A stretch of DNA of 32,383 bases, from the IMG/VR virus record IMGVR_UViG_3300025087_000233, positions 1 to 32,383 of that record. The stretch is one strand, 5' to 3'. The position numbers were made by a program, and so were the translations under genes. The notes beneath the pieces were generated by a model, which did not search any database, had not been told where the DNA came from, and saw only the letters and a program-made list of their open reading frames with translations. Below, one piece after another: positions 7,639 to 15,221 of this stretch; position 1 is the first letter of the stretch, and every line of letters starts with the position of its first letter. Origin of the DNA: a virus.

Positions 7639-7647
7639 ATTATACCA
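7639..7647 (-). promoter_or_regulatory. Extended -10 promoter overlapping the methyltransferase stop codon
   Basis: TGGTATAAT on the minus strand; the TATAAT contains the TAA stop of the DNA methyltransferase gene. No -35 is recognisable at 17 bp. Transcripts starting here would meet the 7548-7597 hairpin before the first packaging gene, implying attenuation or antitermination. Confidence 0.5.
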
Positions 7648-8377
7648 TATTGGCAAACAGCGGTAGGTCGGCTACGGCTTTCGCACTAGCGCGGTTCTCA
7701 ATTTTGAACGAGGCCATATCACGGATGTAGGCAAAGTTGAGATCGGAACAGAAGTAACGTCTGCCAGTCATGTGTGCCGCCTTGCCAGTTACACCACTAC
7801 CACAGAAAGTATCCACAACTAGATCGCCTCGGTTACTACTACGCTCAATGAGATCGATCATTAGTTGGAGTGGTTTCTGTGTCTGATGAACACGGCTATT
7901 ACCGGTTGGCATTGGATATTCAAAGAAGTTGTGGCACAGGCCACCATTCTCGGCGTTGAAAGTCTGGCCCTTGCCTCTCGTGAACATGCCGAAAACCTCA
8001 ACAGATGATTGGGGCGTAGTGAGATAAATCTTGGGCGCGGGATTCGTCTTATGCCAGTAGTTTGGCAGATGCCAGAGAAACCCGGTTCTCTCCCCAGCAA
8101 TGCGGACGAGCATCATAAACTCCCCGGCGCAGAAGCAATACACTGTTGCTCCATCCCGACATACCCGATAGACCTCACGCATAGAATCCCGAATGAGCCA
8201 ATACCATTCTCTGGTAGTCAAGTTGTCCCATTCCATGTAGCGCGTGATGGGCTTTGCCATACCACGAGTCAGAGACTCGTATTTGAGAATGGCATACGGT
8301 GGGTCAATGATTACCAGATCGGCTATTCCGCTTGCCAAAGGTATATGCCTCGCATCTGCCTGACATACACCACTCAT
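7640..8377 (-). CDS. DNA N6-adenine or N4-cytosine methyltransferase
   Basis: 245 residues. Catalytic motif IV DPPY at residues 25-28 (LVIIDPPYAILKYES) precedes the SAM-binding motif I VVDTFCGSGVTG at about 190-200, the order of beta-class amino-methyltransferases. The segment TQKPLQLMIDLIERSS before motif I is also typical. Such phage enzymes protect DNA from host restriction or alter gene control. No cognate endonuclease is visible. The start overlaps the previous gene as ATGA; the stop is embedded in a -10 element. Confidence 0.9.
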   Translation of the reverse strand: MSGVCQADARHIPLASGIADLVIIDPPYAILKYESLTRGMAKPITRYMEWDNLTTREWYWLIRDSMREVYRVCRDGATVYCFCAGEFMMLVRIAGERTGFLWHLPNYWHKTNPAPKIYLTTPQSSVEVFGMFTRGKGQTFNAENGGLCHNFFEYPMPTGNSRVHQTQKPLQLMIDLIERSSNRGDLVVDTFCGSGVTGKAAHMTGRRYFCSDLNFAYIRDMASFKIENRASAKAVADLPLFANMV

Positions 8378-8655
8378 CCCACCCCCATCGCCTTGTCCAA
8401 GTATAGCCAGTGTCCCTCGCTGGTCACCACTGCCAGTGTTGATTTGATCTCCATTTCCCTGTTGTTACAGTGAGGGTTAGGACACTGTGTTGGCGTACCT
8501 GCAATAGTGTACATCGGTGGATGTTGTGGAACATAGCGTGCATTGTAATAGTACCAACAGCCGGTTGCTATGTCCACACGCAAGGCGTAACGTGCCTCGC
8601 ACGAGGGACAGTCGAGACGAAAGAAGGTGATACTAGGGTTGGTATCATTAGACAT
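8374..8655 (-). CDS. Small zinc-ribbon-like protein
   Basis: 93 residues starting MSNDTNPSITFFRLDCPSCE. CPSC near residue 16 pairs with CPNPHC near 60, separated by a strand-rich, Tyr-rich stretch. The 18 bp covering its start are repeated, with one mismatch, at 9075-9092, where they end the sugar nucleotidyltransferase gene and start a 22-codon ORF of similar sequence (MSNDDTSMCDFF). Confidence 0.65.
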   Translation of the reverse strand: MSNDTNPSITFFRLDCPSCEARYALRVDIATGCWYYYNARYVPQHPPMYTIAGTPTQCPNPHCNNREMEIKSTLAVVTSEGHWLYLDKAMGVG

Positions 8656-8665
8656 AGAACTGTCT
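8648..8665. repeat. Direct repeat copy A of the nucleotidyltransferase tail / MSND start
   Basis: An 18-bp sequence on the plus strand beginning TTAGACATAGAA, 17/18 identical to 9075-9092. On the minus strand it reads a 'RQFYV stop' codon series followed by ATG-Ser-Asn. The two copies flank gene 8665-9021. Confidence 0.75.
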
Positions 8666-9021
8666 CATTCTATGAATGCATCTCCCCACCAATAGGAATG
8701 TCCTCTCCCAGAAGAAGTTTCATCATCGCGCTTTCCCTGTGTGGCTCTTGCGGCTTCCACAACCCTATCCAACAGTGATTTGTTTCGTTCATGATATAGC
8801 CAGCCAATTCTCTCTCTGATCTTGGTTATCTTTCCATCATCGTTCCATGTTTGCCAGCAGTAGAAACATTCATGATCTCCCGTATGTTTTTCCGCTTTAG
8901 CACACCGGCATTCGGGAGTACACTTTTCTTGTTCTGGTGCTGGATCAGCACAATGAGTATACTGAGGCGTGTCATAGTAACCAGAATTGTCTGGGCCAAC
9001 AGAATGACGTCCATTAGGCAT
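8665..9021 (-). CDS. Cys/His-rich protein, probable inserted cassette gene
   Basis: 118 residues; GAGG about 10 nt before the ATG. Dense Cys/His in the middle (CADPAPEQEKCTPECRCAKA, HTGDHECFYCW) and a basic helical C-terminal half. The pattern is reminiscent of Cys-rich phage proteins of unknown role. It is exactly bracketed by direct repeats (8648-8665 and 9075-9092) made of the end of the upstream gene and the start of the downstream one. Confidence 0.65.
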   Translation of the reverse strand: MPNGRHSVGPDNSGYYDTPQYTHCADPAPEQEKCTPECRCAKAEKHTGDHECFYCWQTWNDDGKITKIRERIGWLYHERNKSLLDRVVEAARATQGKRDDETSSGRGHSYWWGDAFIE

Positions 9022-9082
9022 AGTCTTTTATCCTCTGCTTTCCAAGAAAAAAATCGCACATGCTTGTATCATCGTTAGACAT
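9014..9082 (-). pseudogene. 22-codon ORF, remnant copy of the 8374-8655 gene start
   Basis: Starts MSNDDTSMCDFF and ends within the start of the 8665-9021 gene. Its first codons repeat those of the gene at 8655 (MSNDTNPSITFF). Best read as the severed original start left behind when the Cys-rich gene entered this junction; it may still be translated as a coupling peptide. Confidence 0.5.
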
Positions 9083-9092
9083 AGAATTGTCT
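9075..9092. repeat. Direct repeat copy B (end of nucleotidyltransferase gene)
   Basis: The partner of 8648-8665, 427 bp away. On the minus strand it encodes the last residues of the nucleotidyltransferase (RQFYV and stop) running into ATG. Confidence 0.75.
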
Positions 9093-10004
9093 TACCGTCC
9101 CGCACTTGGGACAAGCAATATCCAACCTGTCATTCACTTTATGAGCCAATACTGTATCACACTCCTTGCACACATATCTCCTTGCGCGATGGTGGCCGTG
9201 CAGGTGTGTGCTTTTAGTTTTCTCCTCAATGTGTGCGTTGATATTTACAATGTCAGGTCGAGATGAAAGCCATTCCAGCGTTTTGTAAGTATCGGGTGCG
9301 TGTGCCGGTAGGTCATGGATGTGTATTCCCTCACTCCAAACCTTGCGAAAGAATTCTAAGTCCTCTGGTGTGTCCAGTTCGGTGCGAATGTTTTGATAGT
9401 AGACATTCTCTGGGCCGATCTCATGCAGTGTTTTGAACTGTGCATGGTTCTCGCACAGGTACTCGCCGGGGTGCTGTAGCAACGAGCCACTGCTCATCTT
9501 GGCGCAATAGTCCCACGCATCGCGTGACCAGACGCTTGCTTGTGCTGCGTAGGTTGGCTCTGGCGGGAGAATAGTGAGCATATCTGCTTTGTTGCGCGAG
9601 AGGATGTCCAAACGCCAGTCGAGTAGGCCGACATCAACGAGAGGACAGTCGGCCATCACGCGCCATACATAGTCGGTGTTTGGCGCGTGCGTTTGTAGTG
9701 CGCTGTCAAACCGCTTGACCACATTCTCCAAGTCGCCTCGATAGAGTGCGAAGTGTCCTGTGCCACTACGATCATACCAGTCGGGTGCGGGAGTCTTCTG
9801 TACCCACGTTGCGATAGGATCGTCTGTCTTGTCAGTTGAGGTGGCAATGATGATGGTTTGATTATGACGACTTGATAAGACACGCTCTGTAAGACAAGCC
9901 AAATTATTCTTGCCAGATGGATGATAACTAACCAGAGGCTTTCCAGGAAGTCTCTGGGAACTCATGCGAACTGCTATGACAGCGGCTACGTTGAGTTTTT
10001 CCAT
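9075..10004 (-). CDS. CMP-sugar-type nucleotidyltransferase (NeuA/SpsF-like) with C-terminal zinc ribbon
   Basis: 309 residues. The N-terminus AAVIAVRMSSQRLPGKPL is the nucleotide-binding signature of CMP-nonulosonate/SpsF cytidylyltransferases (R-x-S-x-R-L-P-G-K); VMADCPLVD further on is the usual acidic metal-binding block. This family activates nonulosonic or related sugars with CTP. After the catalytic domain comes a basic linker and a zinc ribbon with Cys 279, 282, 298 and 301 (VCKEC ... CPKCG), which I do not know from this family. The ATG at 10004 is taken as start because the frame upstream is only the GGYNN repeat, whose last GAGG acts as a close ribosome site. Confidence 0.82.
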   Translation of the reverse strand: MEKLNVAAVIAVRMSSQRLPGKPLVSYHPSGKNNLACLTERVLSSRHNQTIIIATSTDKTDDPIATWVQKTPAPDWYDRSGTGHFALYRGDLENVVKRFDSALQTHAPNTDYVWRVMADCPLVDVGLLDWRLDILSRNKADMLTILPPEPTYAAQASVWSRDAWDYCAKMSSGSLLQHPGEYLCENHAQFKTLHEIGPENVYYQNIRTELDTPEDLEFFRKVWSEGIHIHDLPAHAPDTYKTLEWLSSRPDIVNINAHIEEKTKSTHLHGHHRARRYVCKECDTVLAHKVNDRLDIACPKCGTVRQFYV

Positions 10005-10083
10005 ATCCTCGCCTTGCCTCGCCATGCCATACCGAACCCGACCGTACCCTACCACGCCTCACCCGACCCAACCAAACCATACC
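10004..10083 (-). repeat. Sixteen tandem 5-nt GGYNN repeats in a gene leader
   Basis: On the minus strand, 80 nt divide exactly into sixteen pentamers, fifteen of the form GG(T/C)NN plus a final GGATA that runs into the ATG of the nucleotidyltransferase. The variable two bases show that selection is on the GG spacing rather than on a simple slipped repeat. A second 16-unit element lies at 17641-17720. Confidence 0.9.
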
Positions 10084-10130
10084 ACATCATAAAATACATA
10101 CGCACACAGATGACGGCGGCACAGTTGAGT
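10084..10130 (-). other. Short intergenic spacer before the GGYNN element
   Basis: About 47 nt after the ATP-grasp stop. Contains a weak GTTGA/TCAAC hairpin (partly over the stop) and an AT-rich stretch with TATGAT but no credible -35. No gene. Confidence 0.3.
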
Positions 10131-11501
10131 TTATTCAACCTTTATCTCCTCGTGTAAGTAGGCAATTGTATCCTTTGCTAGACTCTCGGCCTCGGCCTCC
10201 GTGCTACCCACTGTCAGCACCATGCCTAATCGATCGGGGTGTGACTTGATAGGCTTGAGTATATCGCCAATGTTATAGTTCCAGCGTAATAGTTCGACGC
10301 CGAATGGCATTGTTGCGCCTGTGTCCGCAATGTGTCTACCGGAGAAGTCCAAGTCAGATTCTTGAGGAATGTAGGTTATACGTTTGCCTATCCACTCCGG
10401 CTTCTGGAAAATGAACCGCTGGCAGACGTGGCGAGTCTCACGAGTAAGTTTGAGTTCTGGCGGTTTGCCTACGGCTAATGACACTGCATCGCCTAGTATA
10501 TCCCACCCGTAGGCCAATGGAATTATATGACTGGCGAAGTAGCCTCCTGACAAACGCGGTGCTAACTCGACGATGTACACCGTGCCAGTTGGATGCACAA
10601 TAATATCACCCTTCACCGTACAATTGTTCCAACCGAGTACCGAGCAAGCGTGTTCAATTGCGGTGATGATACCCTTGTAGGTATTCTCATTCTCAAACTG
10701 TATCGGTGAGTTGCTACCATCCTCAATGATATACGGTGCATACTCCCCTAGAGTATTGTCGTAGTTGCGCTGTGCAATGGCGGTCATAATGACTTGACCA
10801 TTGTACACAACTGATTCAGTTGAGAGTTGCATCCCATCGACGAACTTCTGCGCGATGATCATACGCTGCTTAGGAGAGTAGGATAAGGCTTCGACAAACG
10901 CCTTGCGGTAGTCGTGCGCGTTGTAGTAGCGTACACCACGTGCACCGCGCGAGTCTACTGGCTTTACAATATCGTATTCGCATACCTCATTCCATTCCAT
11001 TTCGGGGTTGACTACTATTGTATCAGGCACGAGAATGTTCGCCTCGGCTAGGCAACGAACTTGGTAGAGTTTATTCGCACCGTAGGAGGCGGCTTTCTCG
11101 CCAATGGTAGAACAGCGGAGACGTTCGGCCAGTCGTGCCTGTACTTCTGGCGCGTCAATAGCACAGCACAGTACACCGGCAATCTCCAGTGGACTGAGGA
11201 ATGTGCGTATGTCCTCTTGTCTTTGGTTAGTGCGCCACTGGAAAGCGATAAGCGATGCTTGCGCACTGTAGCAGTCAGCCTCAACGAAGATGGCTGGATC
11301 GCGCCTACTTTCATCAGGCTGAGGAACGCGACGGGAGATATAACGATGACGATGATCGTAGACAGTTTGCTTCACCCACTCAGCAGCGGCACAGTGAGGG
11401 TTGCGGTCGAAGATGACAGGCCGATAGCCAGCATTGCGAACGTACTGGATGATGGGGAGGGACTCAACACCCCCGCCGAGGCAGAGAAGGTTAGCGGTCA
11501 T
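10131..11501 (-). CDS. ATP-grasp ligase-type enzyme of the sugar cluster
   Basis: 456 residues from ATG 11501, which overlaps the previous stop as ATGA (a longer frame upstream is just the neighbour in another frame). N-terminal Rossmann-like part begins MTANLLCLGGGVESLP; the ATP-grasp core shows DIVKPVDSRGARGV (nucleotide lysine and glycine loop), IAQKFVDGMQLSTESVV, and the metal/ATP block GTVYIVELAPRLSGGYF. ATP-grasp enzymes join an acid to an amine through an acyl phosphate; similar proteins occur in nonulosonate and surface-sugar loci. Here it may attach an amino-acyl group to the sugar. The substrate is inferred only. Confidence 0.85.
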   Translation of the reverse strand: MTANLLCLGGGVESLPIIQYVRNAGYRPVIFDRNPHCAAAEWVKQTVYDHRHRYISRRVPQPDESRRDPAIFVEADCYSAQASLIAFQWRTNQRQEDIRTFLSPLEIAGVLCCAIDAPEVQARLAERLRCSTIGEKAASYGANKLYQVRCLAEANILVPDTIVVNPEMEWNEVCEYDIVKPVDSRGARGVRYYNAHDYRKAFVEALSYSPKQRMIIAQKFVDGMQLSTESVVYNGQVIMTAIAQRNYDNTLGEYAPYIIEDGSNSPIQFENENTYKGIITAIEHACSVLGWNNCTVKGDIIVHPTGTVYIVELAPRLSGGYFASHIIPLAYGWDILGDAVSLAVGKPPELKLTRETRHVCQRFIFQKPEWIGKRITYIPQESDLDFSGRHIADTGATMPFGVELLRWNYNIGDILKPIKSHPDRLGMVLTVGSTEAEAESLAKDTIAYLHEEIKVE

Positions 11502-11908
11502 GATTTTGGACTCATGCGATCTGAATACTGTTTTCCACACCTGGAACACTGATACCAATAATAATAACCGTAAAATGCATCTATAATTTCCACCCATTCC
11601 CTCCATATATACTTGTCTCTTCCTAAATCCCTCACTACATTTATACCCATCTCTTCGCAAAAGCATGTACGAGGCTCATCTATCATTCGTTCTTTGAGAT
11701 ACTTGGCCCGTTCTTTATCTGACGCCCCTTTTCCCATATCGTGTAATTCTTGTGCTTTACTGAAAAGATAGTCGGTAAAGATTTGCATATTTGGGTCTTC
11801 ACAAAATTTATCAAGAGAGTCTATTATCTGCCCAATTTCCCAAACACCCCTTGCGTATATTCCGTTGGAAAATGCAGGAACATGTCGCTTCGTCCTTTCT
11901 GTCTTCAT
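11498..11908 (-). CDS. Hypothetical protein with C-terminal CxxC
   Basis: 136 residues from ATG 11908 (GGGAG at 6 nt). Mostly helical and charged, ending in an aromatic cluster and a lone CSRCGKQYSDR pair. No recognised domain. Inserted between the methyltransferase and ATP-grasp genes; no clear flanking repeat was found for it. Confidence 0.65.
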   Translation of the reverse strand: MKTERTKRHVPAFSNGIYARGVWEIGQIIDSLDKFCEDPNMQIFTDYLFSKAQELHDMGKGASDKERAKYLKERMIDEPRTCFCEEMGINVVRDLGRDKYIWREWVEIIDAFYGYYYWYQCSRCGKQYSDRMSPKS

Positions 11909-11940
11909 GGACAACTCCCGTTGTGCAAGGTGAACATGCT

Positions 11941-12672
11941 TTAGCCCTCTGCCATCTCCAGCGTGTCGCCAAACACGATCAACCTCTGCTTGTACCCTCC
12001 CCTATCATCGGGGTAGTAGTCCTTATGCCACACCTTCCAGTGATCGCCAATGTACTTCGTCAAATGCTCTGCGTCAACGGCAAAATGTAGGCCGTTCAAC
12101 TCACTCCCATCGCCACGTATGAGGTTGACGAATGCACAGTTGGCAACGTCCATTAGTCTATGAAACAAGCGCAATTGCTCGTCTGGCGCAAGGTGTTCTA
12201 CTACGTCAAAGCAAATGGCAATATCATGCTTGGGTATCTCCTCGCTGAAGTCAAGCATATACACTGGCAGATCAAGTCGCCGTTCCTTGAGTCGCCACAA
12301 GAGGAACATGAGCGAGAAAGAGTGTATGTCCGCAAACGACACCTTGTATCCAAGTGTGTGCAGGGCGAGGCCGTCTTGTCCACCGCCAGAACCATAGTCT
12401 ATCACCGAACACGGACATCGGTCAGCGGTTGCCTTGAGCAATTCGGCAAGGTATGGCCTATGTATCCCCGCTGCTGACAAGCCGATAGACTGATAGACAA
12501 AGATCAAACTGTTGCGTAGGAAATCCTCATTACTCGGATACTTTTGAGACTCCTCGTGTCCCTTTTCATCCAGCGCATTGCACCAGTTCAATTGGAAACT
12601 AGGGCCGAGGAAACGTTCCAGTTCCCAAAAATCGGGATGAATGTAACGAGGAGAAGGGAGTTGAAGACCCAT
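11941..12672 (-). CDS. SAM-dependent methyltransferase
   Basis: 243 residues. Motif I is CSVIDYGSGGGQDGLAL at about residue 88-105, followed by SFADIHSF (acidic ribose contact) and ICFDVVEHLAPDEQL (motif IV/post-motif pattern of class I methyltransferases). Resembles methyltransferases of sugar or lipopolysaccharide loci. AAGGGG 9 nt before the ATG belongs to the 9-codon ORF just upstream. Target unknown; probably an O- or N-methylation of the cluster's sugar. Confidence 0.82.
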   Translation of the reverse strand: MGLQLPSPRYIHPDFWELERFLGPSFQLNWCNALDEKGHEESQKYPSNEDFLRNSLIFVYQSIGLSAAGIHRPYLAELLKATADRCPCSVIDYGSGGGQDGLALHTLGYKVSFADIHSFSLMFLLWRLKERRLDLPVYMLDFSEEIPKHDIAICFDVVEHLAPDEQLRLFHRLMDVANCAFVNLIRGDGSELNGLHFAVDAEHLTKYIGDHWKVWHKDYYPDDRGGYKQRLIVFGDTLEMAEG

Positions 12673-12702
12673 TTATAGTTTCCCCTTCTTCGGCCAAGTC
12701 AT
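12673..12702 (-). other. 9-codon ORF MTWPKKGKL, apparent copied end of the ThDP gene
   Basis: Starts in an ATGA overlap with the preceding gene and stops just before the methyltransferase ATG. Its sequence matches the last residues of the ThDP enzyme 250 bp upstream (MTWPKTGGRA). The nucleotide differences in the first five codons are all synonymous, so this looks like an old duplicate of that gene's 3' end rather than chance. Its AAGGGG serves as ribosome site for the methyltransferase. Confidence 0.55.
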
Positions 12703-12926
12703 TTGTTGAAAATCTTTCCAATGGACGAGGGGTACATAGACTGATAAGCATTCTTCCATTCGCTTCTGACATTTGCATGAATGAAATCAGCATAGGCTTC
12801 TAAGCATGTCTCAAGAGTCCTTTGACCAGTAGCAATTGTGAGTATATGCCCCGAATACTCATAATTACTAAACACTCCGTTACAATACGGACATAGCACC
12901 TGAGTTTTCTTTCCTACAGTTATCAT
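12699..12926 (-). CDS. Small CxxC protein, probable inserted cassette gene
   Basis: 75 residues starting MITVGKKTQVLCPYCNGVF, ATGA-coupled to the ThDP gene. One CPYC pair near the N-terminus, the rest helical with Trp/Tyr. It separates the ThDP gene's real end from a copy of that end (12673-12702). No function recognised. Confidence 0.65.
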   Translation of the reverse strand: MITVGKKTQVLCPYCNGVFSNYEYSGHILTIATGQRTLETCLEAYADFIHANVRSEWKNAYQSMYPSSIGKIFNK

Positions 12927-14530
12927 GCGCGACCTCCAGTTTTAGGCCATGTCATATCATCTGCCGTTTTGCCACCCTCAAGTATAGGCCAAACGCCTTC
13001 TTCCTCAATCTTGTGAACCGTAAGCGAGAGACCATAGGCTTTGGCAATAGCCTCAAAGTCAGGGTTGTGCCACGTTGTCTCACGCGGGTCGTATCCGTTG
13101 AGTCGAGCGAACTGGCTTACAATTCCCCCATTGCTATTATCAAGTATGTGTATATGCAAGTCACAGCGAGGGTAGTATTCGGCTAGAGTGCCGAGTTCGT
13201 TGAGGGAGAGTTGGAATGACCCATCTCCATCAATAAGGACAACTTTTTTGCCTGTAGCAATGGCAATCCCAATAGCCATCGGTAGTCCTGCACCCATGCA
13301 ACCGTGTCCAGCCGATGTAACAAACTGGCGTTTCGGATAATCCAATGTAAGGTGACGAGCCGCGTGTTGCTGATGACTTCCCACTCCCGATACGAATATG
13401 GTGTCTCCCACATATTGTTCATCTATCTCTCCTATCACTCGTGCAAATTGCGAGTCGGGCGGTTGCATATCGTAGAACTTCTCACCGCAGGTTGTTGACC
13501 AGTTCTCGTACCAGTCCGAGCCAACGAGGTCTTCATTGAGATACGCAAGTACCTCTTCACAAGTAGAGTGTATTGCTAAGTCACAACGTACACGGCTTTG
13601 GTCTAACTCCGCTTGGTCAATATCCACTCGCACGATCTTCTTGTCCTTTGCCCACGCCTCAACTTCTGTGCCTGTTTGCCTCACGTCAAGTCGTGCGCCA
13701 AGAGCCACAACCAAGTCACTATGCTGAACAACCCAATTAGCACAAGGCATACCAGTATGTCCCACCATGCCGAAGTAGAATGGAGAGCTGGTTGGCACAA
13801 GTCCTACTGCGGGAAGGGAGGCGACACAGGAAATGCCCAGCCTTTCCACCAGCGAGCGTAACTGTTCAACGCTCGCACGACAGCCAGCGCCAATGAGAAA
13901 GACGGGTCGTTCCGCGCTGGTGAGTAGGCCAGACAGTTCAACAAAAGACTCGTATGATGGATGTGGATCGTGCCGCACGTGCTTATCAAGGTATTCCCCA
14001 TTGGGGTCTACCTCACGCCTTTGGATGTCCATTGGCATATCTATTAGAACTGGCCCATTGCGTCCCGACTGTGCAATAGACAAGGCATCAATAAAGTCTT
14101 GTACCAACCTATCGCCATTGCGTCCAACGTAGTCACCGAACGAGGCTTTGGTAATTGGCTTAGACAATTCTATTGCTGGAACTTCCTGAAAGGCTCTTTG
14201 CCTAACTTCTGAACGAGAAGCGAGGTTGTTAGACCCAACCTGACCACTCAATACAACAATAGCGCATGAATCATAGTAACTATCTGCTATTCCCGTAATG
14301 GCATTAGTCATACCGGGTCCGCTGGTTACACAAACAAATTGGGGATTTTTCGTCGCCTTATATGCTCCAATAGCACAAAACATTGCTCCGTGTTCCGATC
14401 TAGTAGTTATTACTTCTAGGTCAATGCAATGTGCCGCATCAAGCAGAGGGTAGATCGTTCCTCCGGGATAACACCACAATCTTGCACCTACACTCTTTAT
14501 CTCGCGTGCTATCCACTCAACTCCATTCAT
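12923..14530 (-). CDS. Thiamine diphosphate enzyme, acetolactate-synthase-like
   Basis: 535 residues with the three-domain layout of the family. Catalytic Glu in ITTRSEHGAMFCAIGAYKAT (Glu46); the PYR domain block VTSGPGMTNAITGIADSYYD; the central domain; and the ThDP/Mg motif GDGSFQLSLNELGTL ... ILDNSNGG near the C-terminus. Acetolactate-synthase relatives transfer a two-carbon unit from pyruvate to a carbonyl. In sugar loci, related enzymes (YerE of yersiniose synthesis) add an acetyl branch to a keto-sugar, a plausible role next to dehydratase and aminotransferase genes. A biosynthetic acetolactate synthase is less likely in this setting. The ATG lies about 9 nt after GAGGGG. Confidence 0.85.
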   Translation of the reverse strand: MNGVEWIAREIKSVGARLWCYPGGTIYPLLDAAHCIDLEVITTRSEHGAMFCAIGAYKATKNPQFVCVTSGPGMTNAITGIADSYYDSCAIVVLSGQVGSNNLASRSEVRQRAFQEVPAIELSKPITKASFGDYVGRNGDRLVQDFIDALSIAQSGRNGPVLIDMPMDIQRREVDPNGEYLDKHVRHDPHPSYESFVELSGLLTSAERPVFLIGAGCRASVEQLRSLVERLGISCVASLPAVGLVPTSSPFYFGMVGHTGMPCANWVVQHSDLVVALGARLDVRQTGTEVEAWAKDKKIVRVDIDQAELDQSRVRCDLAIHSTCEEVLAYLNEDLVGSDWYENWSTTCGEKFYDMQPPDSQFARVIGEIDEQYVGDTIFVSGVGSHQQHAARHLTLDYPKRQFVTSAGHGCMGAGLPMAIGIAIATGKKVVLIDGDGSFQLSLNELGTLAEYYPRCDLHIHILDNSNGGIVSQFARLNGYDPRETTWHNPDFEAIAKAYGLSLTVHKIEEEGVWPILEGGKTADDMTWPKTGGRA

Positions 14531-14631
14531 TGTGACATACCCCTCCCTACTTGCCCATTATGCCTGACATCTGATTTTCTTATAATGGCAAGTCTTCCAA
14601 TCTTTTTCCCTGTCAGATCAAATGCTTTCAT
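14527..14631 (-). pseudogene. 34-codon ORF resembling the N-terminus of phage HNH/AP2-type proteins
   Basis: MKAFDLTGKKIGRLAIIRKS then a short basic tail; AAGGA 9 nt upstream. The DLTGKxxGRLxxI signature is the start of many phage HNH or AP2-type homing-endonuclease-like proteins, which normally continue with W-C-R-C-D-C-G. That continuation is absent here, so this is either a remnant of such a gene or a very short derivative. It is ATGA-coupled to the ThDP gene. Confidence 0.5.
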
Positions 14632-14636
14632 TTTGA

Positions 14637-15221
14637 TTATTCCTTCACCCACATCCAACCCGGATCGATCAACGTTACGATCCTCTGTGCCGCTACTTCC
14701 ACTGGCATCACCTCTTTACCGGCATAGTGACTCTCTGGCAGTTGACGAAGCATATCAGTCATTACTAAGTCAAAGCGTATGATCTCAATTGTCCAGCCTC
14801 GTCTCTCAACGGCAAAGTCATCTGCTAATGTCTTAGCGTAATGCTCCATCGCGCACTTGGCAGCGGCATAGTGTGGGTTTACCGTAGATGGTCTCTCCAC
14901 TGCCACACTTGACACGACGACGATCTTACAGCCATCTCTAAGTATCTGCCATCCCCATTGAGTGATAATGTTGTAGAAGGTGAGAGGAAAGCGAAATGCG
15001 TCTAGTCCACCGAGTTTTATGTCGCCTGCACAGTAGATAAACGCATCGTACCCGCCTATTTCATCAGCATCGTGACGGAGGTTATAAGTGTGTCGGTTGC
15101 CAAGCGCAACTACGTTGAATTGCTGGCGACCGTAGGCGACGACGTTCCAGTTGAGGGAGGTAAGCAAGTCGGCTGTGGCTTTGCCAATTCCTCTACTGCC
15201 ACCTATGATGAGTGCGTTCAT
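14637..15221 (-). CDS. Short-chain dehydrogenase/reductase of the sugar cluster
   Basis: 194 residues, short for an SDR (usually about 250). NAD(P)-binding IIGGSRGIGKATA at 5-17, active-site Ser in VVVSSVAV (104/105), and catalytic YAAAK with Tyr118 and Lys122. The C-terminal substrate region is reduced. ATGA-coupled to the upstream methyltransferase. Likely reduces or oxidises a keto group of the cluster's intermediate. Confidence 0.85.
   Translation of the reverse strand: MNALIIGGSRGIGKATADLLTSLNWNVVAYGRQQFNVVALGNRHTYNLRHDADEIGGYDAFIYCAGDIKLGGLDAFRFPLTFYNIITQWGWQILRDGCKIVVVSSVAVERPSTVNPHYAAAKCAMEHYAKTLADDFAVERRGWTIEIIRFDLVMTDMLRQLPESHYAGKEVMPVEVAAQRIVTLIDPGWMWVKE

Noticed and set aside
12923-14530. 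Housekeeping acetolactate synthase, suggesting a bacterial chromosome
   Set aside because: No regulatory subunit or branched-chain amino acid genes are nearby; it is ATGA-coupled to phage-like mini-genes and lies between sugar-modifying genes.
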